DNA from: Sipunculus nudus
Taxonomy: Eukaryota; Annelida; Sipuncula; Golfingiida; Sipunculidae
Length of the DNA: 64,000 nt
Reading direction: 5' to 3'
Assembly: GCA_026874595.1 (NCBI GenBank)
Contig: CM049314.1
Span: 53,487,812-53,551,811 of the forward strand
A program made the position numbers and the translations under genes. Positions 34,019 to 46,700 of the stretch are shown one piece after another. A model generated the notes under the pieces. It made no database searches, was not told the DNA's origin, and saw nothing but the letters and a program-made list of their open reading frames with translations. Each line of letters begins with the position of its first letter. Position 1 is the first letter of the stretch.

Positions 34019-35102
34019 CTCCTGCCCAGACTGCGTGACCGAATGCCACATCTGGTGACTTGAAATGAGCGTGCAGGTATCCAGCAAGTTTTACTGATGG
34101 GTCAGCGTGGGACAGTGTGTGACTTCCGTTCCCAACTTCAGTGACACCGTAACTATACGACTGGCTAGGAAATCTTTCCCAGTGTAACGATGCCAGGCTC
34201 TCTTTATCAAGAATAACTCCAGGCTCCTTTCCCGTGGGGACCACAATCCCCAGATAATATACGTCTGTTTCATTGGTTGGATCGATTACTGTCCGCCAGG
34301 ACATCGTGTTCACATAAAGTTTCAAGGGCAGAATATTTACAGCGAACGGGCCTGTGTCAGCCTTGTCTATGTTTCCCTTGTTAAACTGAACCACCATACA
34401 GGTACTGGAGCAATTGATCTCCAGCAGGGTATCATCTATCTTAACGTCAAGTTCCGAATATGAACCTGCTAGTAGAGCCTCGTTTTCGCCCGTAGATGTT
34501 TTCATGTGTGTCCCTGTCGGGGGTGGATACACGCGGACAAGGTATCCGTCCTTCCTGTCTCTTCCGCCTATTGGTGGTACATAATGAACTTTACCATATG
34601 AACTTATGGCTCGCACGGAGAGCTCCGTGTGCTCGCACGTATATCCTTTCTCTTGCGCGCACAAGTCTCCGGAGAATACAGCGACTGGTTTGTCTGTGAT
34701 CACGCGGTCACCATAACAGTCATCGTCCACCAGGAATGTCTCCAAACGGCTTATGGTTTTAGAGAAGATTTGAGTGTACTCCTCCGTATCCTCATCTAGC
34801 CGCTCTACCTGCACGTGGGTTTTGTCCGCCACCGCCACCACTGCGTACTCTGATGATCCTGCGTCATTGGAACACGGTATGACGAAGTGAGTGTCCTTGG
34901 CCGTGACGGGTAAAGACAGAAAAGCGTCACCACTGCTCCAATAAATGTTAACACCATGCACTATCACGTCCCCCGTTGTTGTTATCAATATGCCTTTACG
35001 CTCGATTACCTTTTTTGTTCTGTAAGCAGGACCAACGGATATATTCCTGAACTCACCGTTCGAAAGCATATATTTCTTGTCTGGGCTGTTGTACATACTG
35101 AC
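34019..35102 (-). CDS. Exon 3: most of the IgGFc-binding-type domain
   Basis: This 1084-base exon encodes 361 residues and one base. The acceptor is TTTCTTTTAACAG before GTCAGTATG and the donor GGAG/GTAAGAA. The protein shows the repetitive beta-rich pattern of the IgGFc-binding protein N-terminal domain: GILITTTGDVIVHGVN, SSGDAFLSLPV, THFVIPC, YAVVAVADKTHV, then DKPVAVFSGDLCAQ (the conserved KPVAVFSG-x-C segment), EHTELSVRAISSYGK followed by the HYVPPIGGR segment, CSSTCMVVQFNKG, and finally the PDVAFGHAVWAG segment just before the donor. The frame remains open past 34019 but that part is intronic. Length and motif order agree with the family. Ligand unknown. Confidence 0.85.
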
Positions 35103-35827
35103 CTGTTAAAAGAAATCAGAATTATAAACCAATAACAACCATGTAAAAACAAACGTATGACCTGAATATAAAATTATACGACAGGAAAACTGAAACCATC
35201 GGGGAATGATGACACAATAAGATTATATATGGTCTTATGCTTTAGGCAACTGTGCACTTCATGATAGAAGATAGAGGATATAGAAGATAGGGTAACCAAA
35301 GTAACATAATTTATATTGACTACAAATGTCATTCTTTATATTGTTGGGTTGCAGACAAAGCTATCAATATGTCCAAGTAAACCTATGCAAAAATGTATGG
35401 CACCCTACGGACAAATTGCAACAAATATAAAATGTTGTATGTTTAATAGGCCCACATTCTCTTTATTTGAGCGGTGTGAAAAGAAAATATAAGGGTTTCC
35501 CTATACCAGCAAACCGGGCTGTCTGTGTTTAGAAGTATTTAAACGATAATTAACATTTCCCCCTTCACGAACCTTACCTGAGCACAGAGCAAGGTTATTG
35601 TCGAGTTTTAATGTGATTAATATATGAAACAAGAAAATGAAGAATGAGTACAATCACAGCACAGCCCTAAAGTTCCCAAGTTTCATATGGCGGACAAATT
35701 TAGCATATTTCTGGTATCAAGAGATTTTGTTCTTCCACAATTTCAATATATGCACGATCTCGTGTGTAATTTGAGATGTAAATTCAACTAAATGATCACT
35801 ATTACTAAGGCCCTTGCGCGTGACACC

Positions 35828-36183
35828 GATGTTCTTGGGCTCACATCTAAGAACATGATGTTCTTGGGCTCACATCTACGAACATGATGTTCTTTGGCTC
35901 ACATCTACGAACATGATGTTTTTGGGCTCACATCTACGAACATGATGTTCTTGGGCTCACATCTACGAACATGATGTTCTTGGGCTCACATCTACGAACA
36001 TGATGTTCTTGGGCTCCATTTACGAACATGATGTTCTTGGGCTCACATCTACGAACATGATGTTCTTGGGCTCACATCTACGAACATGATGTTCTTGGGC
36101 TCACATCTACGAACATGATGTTCTTGGGCTCACATCTACGAACATGATGTTCTTGGGCTCATATCTACGAACATGATGTTCTT
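35828..36183 (+). repeat. 29-bp minisatellite with a perfect 13-bp dyad per unit, 12 units
   Basis: Units read GAACATGATGTTCTTGGGCT then CACATCTAC. GAACAT-G-ATGTTC is self-complementary and is perfect in 11 of 12 copies. The first copy is AGAACATGATGTTCT, the form of a 3-keto-steroid receptor palindrome (AGAACAnnnTGTTCT). The array lies in intron 2 of the lectin-like gene and abuts the 36.1-36.6 kb reading frame. Confidence 0.93.
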
Positions 36184-36583
36184 CTATGTAGGTTAATCCA
36201 CAAGGACGTTTCACGTTACATCTGATGGAGACAGTCTCTTGGGAGCGAACAGTGATCACCATACCAAACGGTTGGTTCATGTCTTTCCATACATGGTTTC
36301 CAACAGTCTCTACGTCATGTGGACTATCGCAAGGCATGCAACAGATGAGGTTAAATCCCACATGATCGTCACAATCATTGACAAGAGGCTGCATGGCTGT
36401 CAGGATAATGTTTCCCCACCTAATGTACATAGGAGTGACAATGACACGCGCGAGTACCATTTCAATCACAGAAATCTCAGGCGGGCTGACACACGCAGAC
36501 GCCTCGGCAAATGAAAAAATGCTCTCTTGAAGACCGAGTTGTACATCAGTCATACATCTAGACACCACCCTGTTGTGACTCAA
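36107..36583 (-). pseudogene. Unrecognised Cys-containing reading frame, probably a gene fragment
   Basis: The frame reads toward lower coordinates. It contains FAEASACVSPPEISV, then VNDCDDHVGFNLICCMPCDS, NHVWKDMNQPFGMVI and IRCNVKRPCGLTYI. Six Cys in a compact segment, balanced composition and no low complexity suggest a former extracellular protein. I do not recognise the family. The 3' part runs directly into the 29-bp minisatellite and soon meets a stop, so the native end seems lost. It lies inside intron 2 of the lectin-like gene on the same strand; a retained alternative exon is another possibility. Confidence 0.4.
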
Positions 36584-36837
36584 CGACTATTCGGACTAGT
36601 TTACCATTAAGCTGAACTCTGCCCAAAGCCGGCGGATCACTCTACCTTGAGAACTTGTCAATTTTGACAAAGATGTTGTAATGTCCTAATTTTTTATTTA
36701 TTTACTTGTTATGTACCACCAAAACATGTTACTGGTTGCCACCACCAGTAGGGTATGCGATCATTTGCGTTCGTGTGTGTGTGTTTGTGTGTGATGTTCA
36801 CAACATAATTCAACAATTCAATTCATGAAATTTTCAG

Positions 36838-36960
36838 GGCATAACGGGAATGGACCGAGGAAGAATTGATGAGATTTTTGTGTTGATGCAGCATCTTGTC
36901 CAGGTTCTGGAGCGTCATGAAGGAATACTCACAAATGCACGGTCACTTATGCACGAATGA
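36838..36960 (+). CDS. Possible small terminal exon, function unknown
   Basis: After TTTTCAG (36831-36837) a frame opens with GG/CATAACGGGA and, from ATG 36850, encodes 36 residues (MDRGRIDEIFVLMQHLVQVL, then ERHEGILTNARSLMHE) to TGA 36958-36960. The sequence is a convincing amphipathic helix with heptad spacing. The acceptor and open frame support an exon on the strand opposite to the lectin-like gene, but no partner exon was found. Confidence 0.3.
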   Translation, partial: GITGMDRGRIDEIFVLMQHLVQVLERHEGILTNARSLMHE

Positions 36961-37431
36961 ACTTGAGAACATGGGCTAAATATAAGCCCCATGCGCCGCG
37001 CATTGAGGCTCGCCACCTGTTCAGGTCACGATAGAGCACCCAGCACCTACGAGTGAAGAAGCCAGTGTGTTCTTAGTCGTAGCGCGTTTTTGAAACTTGT
37101 GCTACCATGGCGGAGGCATGTATCCATTGGGATGCACATTTTGGGCTTCTCTATGAGTTTATCATAATTCAGTGGCACTGACCACAAGAAACCCTATGTG
37201 TACCTGTGTGAAGAGACTTAAAGGTACAGGAATATTTGCCATATATGAGTGTTATCTCACGACTTTACTTCATTTTAGCTGAATACCATTTTCCGAGCAA
37301 AACCGTTCCGGCAAAAAAAAAGTATTGTTATCTCCAAATCATCTGTTTTATACGTTTATATGATTCTGTGCATTAGTAAATAGTCCGCATGAGTCTGTTT
37401 ACCAAACCAAAAGTGCAGGGGCGTCAATATA

Positions 37432-37502
37432 GGGGGGGGGGGATGGGGGGTAAGGGGTAAGGGGGTAAGGGGGGATTGTCAATGTAATCACCCCCCCCCC
37501 CC
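37432..37502. other. G-quadruplex-prone tract next to a C tract
   Basis: Five or more G-runs of 4-11 bases separated by AT, TAA or TAA-like spacers (37432-37474) are followed by a C-run (37490-37502). The + strand could form a G-quadruplex or pair with the C tract as a hairpin. Confidence 0.75.
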
Positions 37503-37669
37503 AACCTTTCAGAGAATAATACTATAATATTGCAAACGAAATATATAAATAAATATAATTAAAGACTTTGGATCTATTTACTAAAAAATGTTATATCTAA
37601 ACCTTGGTTAGAATTCACAAAATAACTTATTTTCTGAATTATTAAATTATTTGAAATATGATTAAGTAT

Positions 37670-37708
37670 ATATATATATAATTATATATAGACCTTTATA
37701 TATATAGG

Positions 37709-37756
<48 letters not shown>
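37670..37756. repeat. (AT)n microsatellite, interrupted
   Basis: AT runs at 37670-37692 and 37709-37756 are separated by a short non-repeat stretch. Confidence 0.93.
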
Positions 37757-37760
<4 letters not shown>

Positions 37761-38578
37761 CACACAAAGTCATCCCCCCGACCTTGGCAGAAAAAAATTG
37801 ATGCCACTGCAAAACTGAATGACCAGATGTCACATGCATGACAACCCCAAAGAAGAAGTAACATGCAAGAAGAGTGCATTGTGCTTTGTTAAAAGTAGAA
37901 CCAATAATTCCAAATTTCACGATATATGTTTGGGAGACACAATTCAAGTTCATCTTATTAAACATTATAATGGAAAACAATTTTGGTCTTTAAAAGTTAA
38001 GTTAGTAATAATCTTGAATACTGGACATATGTTAAGTGTCCATATTGAATCCATTCAATACGGCCCATCAACGCTGGTTATAATGATGTTAAAAACCAGG
38101 TAACCGTGTGTAAAGATCGCCTGAGGAGTAAGTTCACACATTTGTTTTGGCAAAAATCCGGCATGAGCTGAAACTTCTTGCTCATTATAGAATTAAGAAA
38201 ATTAGAGAAATCTATTTCAGGCAGAGTTGGAATAAAGGAGAGATACAAGGTTTGTCTGAGGAAGGAGGTTACAGCACTTTCCATCGACACGACGACAAAC
38301 ACATGTATAACTGCTAGTTAGACTGAGGGCAGTTCACTGACCTTGCCCTTTGACCCCGTGACTAAAAAGAAGTAATCCCTATGGCATAATTATATGGATG
38401 CATGTAAATAACTGACAGAAATCAAATGTTATCATGCTCACGCCTTTGTATTCATAAAAATAAGTTAAGGATATTTCCGACATCGTTATCAGAAATTTAA
38501 ATTTAATTTAATAAAAAAAAATAATTTAAAAAGGTGCCACAAACAAGTTTACTCGTATGCGAATTATATGATATATTT

Positions 38579-38579
<1 letters not shown>

Positions 38580-38627
<48 letters not shown>
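38580..38627. repeat. (AT)n microsatellite
   Basis: A pure AT run in intron 2. Confidence 0.95.
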
Positions 38628-38629
<2 letters not shown>

Positions 38630-40891
38630 ACACCATTTTACAAAGCCTAACTTAGTTAGCTCTTACAGATATATGTATCGAAAAAGAAATACTAAAAATA
38701 AAAAAGAAATTATGTATAATAAAAAATCATAATACATACAGCTGGATGCAAAGCGATTGAATCTTTAGTAGTTATCTTAATGTTATCTGTGATTGGCTGC
38801 CACTTTGTCAGGAATAAGGACACAGGCTTTGTACATTTTTGTTAAGAATCCATTACTCCTGATTGTTTCATATTAAATACATCTCTGAGTTTGCTCCGCC
38901 ATTTTTCTGAATCTTTACAGTCAGAACTATTACTTACGATCGCATAAAAAAAATCTTCATAAAAATATTTACACTATTGCATTAATATACATTAAGATCT
39001 TGTTTTTATTTATAATTTTATATAGCAACAGTGCTTCCCTGCAAGAAAATCTGAAAGAGACGCTGTGAGAACTAAAAAGAACCTGATGATTTAATCATAA
39101 AAACCGTGAAAAACAGATTAACGAACACAAAAGCACCAACCGAATTAAATAATGTAATTAAACAGTATAAGCTGTAATTAAAAATTATACATGATAATTG
39201 TAACTGCTGTACATGTTTGTTCTTTCTCAGTTTTATATAACTTGAAACCTTTTGTAAATACTATGGCGCAAGACACTACTTATCCCGTACTGTACACTAC
39301 TGGTCTAATCCATGGAGCTTAGCCTTGCAAGAATCCCACAGTGATCAAATCATTTTGTAAATATTTGGTCTTCCATATTGTGGACAAATACATCACAATA
39401 TTTCAGACGGATAAGCATTAACCAAGTTGGTTCTTAATCTGTTATATTGTTTATGATTATTTAAATGTGTGTTCAAATTTCCCATGAGACGGCTTTCATT
39501 ACTTGAATAGAAAATTAACACCCTCCGGTTCGGAAGAATGTCTGTCCATCGTATAATTGAAGCCTTAGAATGAAAATAAAATTCAACCTTAACGCGAACA
39601 TGTGACAGCATATAGTAGCCATATACACATTATATACATATATAATGAAATGAACTATAAAAAATTGTCAAATAGACTAAACATGTATAACGTGTCATTC
39701 ATTTATTTTATGCACGGTCAAATCTTCATAATTATATCAAAAGATTTTTCATGAGTGTCAAGAACGTATTAATGCACTAGAAATTCAATGTGCATATCAT
39801 CTCGTAAAAACTTCAATTGGGAAAATATATAAGAAAAAGTTTTGAAATTCAATATTCTTTCAGGATATTTTATTAGTTTGTAAATACAATATAGTTGTTA
39901 TTGTGAATACGTCAAATTATATCCCCTGGGTGTTCTGAGTAAAGACGCGGTTGTCTTTAAATGGCCTAAAATATATCATAAAATAATTAATGTTGATATC
40001 TTAATTCTTTAACTAAACATGCTTAGGGGCCTTAAATTTAAAAAAAGTCATAAAATCCCAGAGTTGGTGCACGGTCTTTACACAGAACTTATATATTGAT
40101 CACATTCTTATGAATTAAGACGGTAAACAGGCGAAAGATGTAAGGAACCAGAATATAGCTCATGCAAAAGTCTATATTGTGCTCATATATGCTGTGTATA
40201 CACTATAGGGGGGGGGGGGGGGGGGATTACAGTGTCAATTCTCAACATGCCTCTTTGCGCGTTGTTATGTTTAACAGGACAACAATATAGAAATTATCAC
40301 TAAACTTAAAATGAATAATTAACGGACGGATTTACGTTTTCCGAATAATACCATCTGAAATAAAACTACACGTTTAACACCAAAAAGTGCACCGAAACTA
40401 TCCCTATACATCGCACCATTACAGTCTATATTTTCAGAAAGTTTTACGCCATGCATTGGAGGGTTATACCCTCCAATATTTTCCCCTCAGCCCCCCTCTA
40501 CAACCCCCCCCCCCCTCCCTACATCCTAATTTTCAAATCCTGCTTCTGACCCTGTGTTTGTTTTGACATTGATATAATCTATACAGGTAATACATGCATG
40601 GATATTATTTGTCGACAAAATTCATTTTGTGGTTTTCTTAAAGCTAAATGAAAGGTTGTATACGTGTCATAACACAATAAAAATATGACCTTCTCCTGGC
40701 ATTTTACCCATGTGTCTAGTGATGTACACTTGATAATTCTCCCTGGTTAACCGGCCGTCGAGGGTTACATTATAATGATATAATATTAATTAGTTTTCAA
40801 TTATTATATTATTAATTATATATTATTAATTATTAATGATGTAATATAAGGCCCTGGTTAACTGACAGATACAGTGCCACCATACACTGAC
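38628..40891. other. Intron 2 sequence without recognised features
   Basis: AT-rich intronic DNA. The only notable item is an 18-base G run at 40208-40225. No exon was recognised. Confidence 0.5.
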
Positions 40892-41019
40892 CTTGACCGA
40901 GACGTTGTCCTGCTGGGCCGTGATCATTAAGTACGACATGTTGTACTGCGGACCCGGCATTGACTTCACGTCAAGAAACACCACCGCATATGTCATTTCT
41001 GATTCTTTGCTGGCTGTAA
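40892..41019 (-). CDS. Exon 2: start of the IgGFc-binding-type domain
   Basis: The acceptor is TATGTCTTTCCAG before TTACAGCC and the donor GTCAAG/GTCAGT. TT completes a Val codon begun in exon 1, and the exon ends on a codon boundary, matching exon 3. The residues (T)ASKESEMTYAVVFLD, NMSYLMITA and DNVSVKVS match the first strands of IgGFc-binding domains (G-x2-F-x-(V/L)-x-F, L-x-(I/L)-x-I-T, V-x-V). The exon is only 128 bases and is easily missed. Confidence 0.8.
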
Positions 41020-41348
41020 CTGGAAAGACATAAATGTCATCAACGCCAATAGCTTGAAATATGATGTATTGATATGTTATGCTCTTTAAAGATAAGCGTT
41101 AAAAAGGAACTAATTATCCAGATCATTAAGTGACATGTCAGTAGAGCGGTTCTACATATTATAAACTTTGTGCAGATTTTACCCAATGCATCCATTTACA
41201 AACATAAAATCTTAGCTAAGTAATTATGAACCACAGGGATGGCCAGTTAATGTTGTGTTTTTTTTCGATAGAGGTAGGTTCATGCTCAATAGTAAAACCT
41301 AAAATAACTATACAAGAGTCCTTTGGTTTATAGGGATGGGGTAAACTC

Positions 41349-41350
<2 letters not shown>

Positions 41351-41416
<66 letters not shown>
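41351..41416. repeat. (AT)n microsatellite
   Basis: A pure AT run in intron 1. Confidence 0.95.
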
Positions 41417-41419
<3 letters not shown>

Positions 41420-41465
41420 TAAGTTGCAGGATTAAATGAAAAAAACAATCATAATGTACAGTTTA

Positions 41466-41483
41466 TTTTTAGCTCAGCTGATT
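41466..41483 (+). repeat. Truncated head of a family d element
   Basis: TTTTTAGCTCAGCTGA is identical to the first 16 bases of the family d element at 26682, then the match stops and an integrase remnant begins. Confidence 0.45.
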
Positions 41484-41489
41484 TTCGCT

Positions 41490-41755
41490 CGTTCGGTGGT
41501 TTACTGGCCACACATCAATGACGACCTGGAACGGATTTGTCGTTCATGCACTGCATGTGCTCTGCACCAGAACCACCCGTCAAAGCTGCCTAATCATCCC
41601 GAGATGTAGCCAGAAAAACTTTGGTTCCGGTTACATGTTGACCATGTCATCAATTTCATGGGTACCAATAGGCTTGTCTTGGTAGATGCTTACTCAAAAT
41701 ATCCATGCGTCTACCAAACATCCTCTACTTTAGCTAAGTCGACGATTGGGCTCCA
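41490..41755 (+). pseudogene. Ty3/gypsy-type integrase fragment
   Basis: The frame has YWPHIND, CRSCTACALHQ (the second half of an H2C2 zinc finger), PEKLWFRLHVDHV and LVLVDAYSKYP, the order found between the zinc finger and the catalytic core of Ty3/gypsy integrases (the VDAYSK segment follows the first catalytic Asp). An in-frame TAG (41607-41609) and loss of both ends show that it is a dead fragment. Confidence 0.85.
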
Positions 41756-43142
41756 TGAGCAAGACTTGGCGCAGTAGTGTTTAGTACCGGGATTATTATA
41801 TTTACTGCACTTAGACTTCCAATACTATGAGGATTTGTACAAATATACATAATAAATATCTGCTTGGATATGGTACTTATATGGATATGGTAACCATCTG
41901 CTTGCTTATGGTTGTATATAAAAACACAACAATTTAGTATCATGTAAACATTATAAATCAAAGGAGGCACTAGAGTTGGCACAGTTTTTACAGCACTGTC
42001 GCAATATTAACTTGAAAACTGCTTTCTAAGGAATGCAAGCCTCCGCCTTACGGATTGGAACCGTGTATGCAATTATTTATTATGCTCATATTCCCGGGTT
42101 CATTCGTGCAAAAGTGAATGTACATTTGTGAAAATCCTTGATGACGTTCCTTAATCGGATCATGTTCCGGATCCACACCAAAGTCTTCCAAAATGCCCTG
42201 ATGTATTCATGCGGTTCCATTCAAGATTGCGTGAGTTATGTTGTGAATAGCACACACACACACGGACGGGGATGAACACATATCTTCCTAGCTCAGACAT
42301 CAACGTGCCGCCAGACTGTATGATAATCATCGCTAATGCCTGATGCAATACTAGCCTATTGAATTGAAAGGCCGTATGAGAAATACAAGGCAGCAAAACG
42401 TACGGACAGTTACAGAGGAGAGTGACCCGATGTGAATTAACAATGTTTACGAACACTCTTATCAACAGGTCAGAGAACAAACACTAATACGGAACTCCTA
42501 GTATGATTCCGTCCATAATTTAGCTTGGGGTCGTAGGCTGCTCTGAAACGCATGTGTGCTTATATTTTGCTTGTGTTAGCTTAGCTCCTAAAATAAGGTA
42601 CACATTGATTAAAAATATTTAAAATGAATTTTCGATACAAAGCAATTCCAAAAATTATAGAGTCTTCATTAAGGCATAATAACCAGAGCTTATTAGAACA
42701 TATATATCAGCTATAACCTGATTTAAGCTATGTTCCCGGCGACCAGCAGATATTGCGACTCGACCATGATATACCTTAAACCTAGTTTCCACGGTTACCG
42801 GCTTTTAATGAAAGGCTGGCTCCTGCGCTTAATGGTCGATCGATCCGTTTACATTAAATGATATTCTAAGATGAGAAAAAGTCTCAAGTTTGCAGAAAGT
42901 GAAGGGAATACTGCGAATTCTATATAACAACAAGTGACATGCAAGTCAGCATTTTCACTGTTAATTGTTTTTTTTTCTAGTACATGTCTATTGTCAAGTG
43001 AAGTATTGACAGAGTACCTAGAATTATCTTTATTGAAAGAAAGATGTCTTACATGTAAGTCTTCATTTCTCTTCCACATACTTATGTAGCATATGCTTTG
43101 ATGAATCGCGAGTGTTTCGTATTTGATAGATTAATTGTTTCC
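41756..43142. other. Intron 1 sequence without recognised features
   Basis: No gene, RNA or known repeat was identified; short frames here lack family features. Confidence 0.5.
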
Positions 43143-43722
43143 GCTAAAACAGAGTTTTGCGCCTCACACAACCATTTTTGCACAGCGTCTGTCTGTTTTG
43201 TCTGCCGTGGGATAAAATCACTCATATCTCGGCAGTGGTTTGACTTATCTGCCTAAAAAATTGCAGGTTTATACATCTTGGATAGCTTTCTGGATTTTGA
43301 GGCAGGTGGCGCAACCTTTATTTATGTTTACGCTGCAGACATCCTGGCTTATATCTCAGGACTGGTTTGCTGTATCCTCCTGAAATTTTGCATGTGTATA
43401 GATCTAACATAGCCCTTTTTCATACGCAAAACTGGAGGCGCCAAGTGCCACCATTTTTGCACAACGTCCGTCTGTTTGTCTGCTGTGGGATAAAATCACT
43501 CATATCTCAGTAGTGGGTTGATTTATCTGCCTAAAGTTTTGCATGTTTGTACATCTTGGGTAGCCTTTTTATTTTGTGGCAGGTGGCGCCACCTACATAC
43601 ACATTTGGGCTGCAGACATCCATGGTGATATGCAACACACCTCACTCTGTTTCCCCTTGCCACTCGATCCATGCCTCACTTCATCCGTCCCACTCGTGTT
43701 TCGGCGGATACACGTAGTCGCT
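43143..43722 (+). mobile_element. Truncated family a array copy
   Basis: About two 278-bp units (AACCATTTTTGCACAGCGTC; AGGTGGCGCCACCTACAT at 43581) are followed by a tail (GCAACACACCTCACTCTGTT, then CACTCGATCCATGCCTCACT and ACACGTAGTCGCTTG) that matches 15571-15665 of copy A. The match ends exactly where the 38-bp array begins. Confidence 0.8.
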
Positions 43723-46700
43723 TGTATTACTGAGGTACTAACCCAGGGTGTATACATTCTTAAATTACTGTGGTACTAACCCAGGGTGTATACATTCTTG
43801 AATTACTGTGGTACTAACCCAGGGTGTATACATTCTTAAATTACTGTGGTACTAACCCAGGGTGTATACATTCTTAAATTACTGTGGTACTAACCCAGGG
43901 TGTATACATTCTTAAATTACTGTGGTACTAACCCAGGGTGTATACATTCTTATATTACTGTGGTACTAACCCAGGGTGTATACATTCTTATATTACTGTG
44001 GTACTAACCCAGGGTGTATACATTCTTAAATTACTGTGGTACTAACCCAGGGTGTATACATTCTTAAATTACTGTGGTACTAACCCAGGGTGTATCCATT
44101 CTTATATCACTGTGTGATAACCCTGGGTGTATACATTCTTATATTACTGTGGTACTAACCCAGGGTGTATACATTCTTATATTACTGTGTGCTAACCCAG
44201 GATGTATACAATTTTTATATTACTGTGGTACTAACCCAGGGTGTATACATTCTTATATTACTGTGGTACTAACCCAGGGTGTATACATTCTTATATTACT
44301 GTGGTACTAACCCAGGGTGTATACATTCTTATATTACTGTGGTGCTAACCCAGGGTGTATACATTCTTATATTACTGTGTGCTAACCCAGGATGTATACA
44401 TTCTTATATTACTGAGGTACTAACCCAGAGTGTATACATTCTTATATTACTGTGGTACTAACCCAGGGTGTATACATTCTTATATTACTGTGGTACTAAC
44501 CCAGGGTGTATACATTCTTATATTACTGTGGTACTAACCCAGGGTGTATACATTCTTAAATTACTGTGGTACTAACCCAGGGTGTATACATTCTTAAATT
44601 ACTGTGGTACTAACCCAGGGTGTATACATTCTTATATTACTGTGGTACTAACCCAGGGTGTATACACTATTATATTCCTGTGGTACTAACCCAGGGTGTA
44701 TACATTCTTATATTAACCCAGCACTGTGTGCTAACCCAGGATGTATACATTCTTATATTACTGAGGTACTTACCCAGAGTGTATACATTCTTATATTACT
44801 GTGGTACTAACCCAGGGTGTATACATTCTTATATTACTGTGGTACTAACCCAGGGTGTATACATTCTTATATTACTGTGGTACTAACCCAGGGTGTATAC
44901 ATTCTTATATTACTGTGGTACTAACCAAGGGGGTATACATTCTTATATTACTGTGGTACTAACCCAGGGTGTATACATTCTTATATTACTGTGGTACTAA
45001 CCCAGGGTGTATACATTCTTATATTACTGTGGTACTAACCCAGAGTGTATACATTCCTTTATTACTGTGTGCTAACCCAGGATGTATACATTCTTATATT
45101 ACTGAGGTACTAACCCAGAGTGTATACATTCTTATATTACTGTGGTACTAACCCAGGGTGTATACATTCTTATATTACTGTGGTACTAACCCAGGGTGTA
45201 TACATTCTTATATTACTGTGGTACTAACCCAGGGTGTATACATTCTTATATTACTGTGGTACTAACCCAGGGTGTATACATTCTTATATTACTGTGGTAC
45301 TAACCCAGGGTGTATACATTCTTATATTACTGTGGTACTAACCCAGGGTGTATACATTCTTATATTACTGTGGTACTAACCCAGAGTGTATACATTCTTA
45401 TATTACTGTGTGCTAACCCAGGATGTATACATTCTTATATTACTGAGGTACTAACCCAGGGTGTATACATTCTTATATTACTGTGGTACTAACCCAGGGT
45501 GTATACATTCTTATATTAATGTGGTACTAACCCAGGGTGTATACATTCTTATATTACTGTGGTACTAACCCAGGGTGTATACATTCTTATATTACTGTGG
45601 TACTAACCCAGGGTGTATACATTCTTATATTACTGTGGTACTAACCCAGGGTGTATACATTCTTATATTACTGTGGTACTAACCCAGGGTGTATACATTC
45701 TTATATTACTGTGGTACTAACCCAGGGTGTATACATTCTTATATTACTGTGGTACTAACCCAGGGTGTATACATTCTTATATTACTGTGGTACTAACCCA
45801 GAGTGTATACATTCTTATATTACTGTGTGCTAACCCAGGATGTATACATTCTTATATTACTGAGGTACTAACCCAGAGTGTATACATTCTTATATTACTG
45901 TGGTACTAACCCAGGGTGTATACATTCTTATATTACTGTGGTACTAACCCAGGGTGTATACATTCTTATATTACTGTGGTACTAACCCAGGGTGTATACA
46001 TTCTTATATTACTGTGGTACTAACCCAGGGTGTATACATTCTTATATTACTGTGGTACTAACCCAGGGTGTATACATTCTTAAATTACTGTGGTACTAAC
46101 CCAGGGTGTATACATTCTTAAATTACTGTGGTACTAACCCAGGGTGTATACATTCTTAAATTACTGAGGTACTAACCCAGGGTGTATACATTCTTATATT
46201 ACTGTGGTGCTAACCCAGGGTGTATACATTCTTATATTACTGTGTGCTAACCCAGGATGTATACATTCTTATATTACTGTGGTACTAACCCAGGGTGTAT
46301 ACATTCTTATATTACTGTGGTACTTACCCAGGGTGTATACATTCTTATATTACTGTGGTACTAACCCAGGGTGTATACATTCTTATATTACTGTGGTACT
46401 AACCCAGGGTGTATACATTCTTATATTACTGTGGTACTAACCCAGGGTGTATACATTCTTAAATTACTGTGGTACTAACCCAGGGTGTATACATTCTTAT
46501 ATTACTGTGGTACTAACCCAGGGTGTATACATTCTTAAATTACTGTGGTACTAACCCAGGGTGTATACATTCTTAAATTACTGTGGTACTAACCCAGGGT
46601 GTATACAGTCTTATATCACTGTGTGATAACCCTGGGTGTATACATTCTTATATTACTGTGGTACTAACCCAGGGTGTATACATTCTTATATTACTGTGTG

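Noticed and set aside
33836-34063. 75-codon + strand frame
   Set aside because: It overlaps the donor end of exon 3 of the minus-strand gene and has no features of its own.
37682-37980. Minus frames ending in IYIYIYIYIY
   Set aside because: They are produced by the (AT)n microsatellite.
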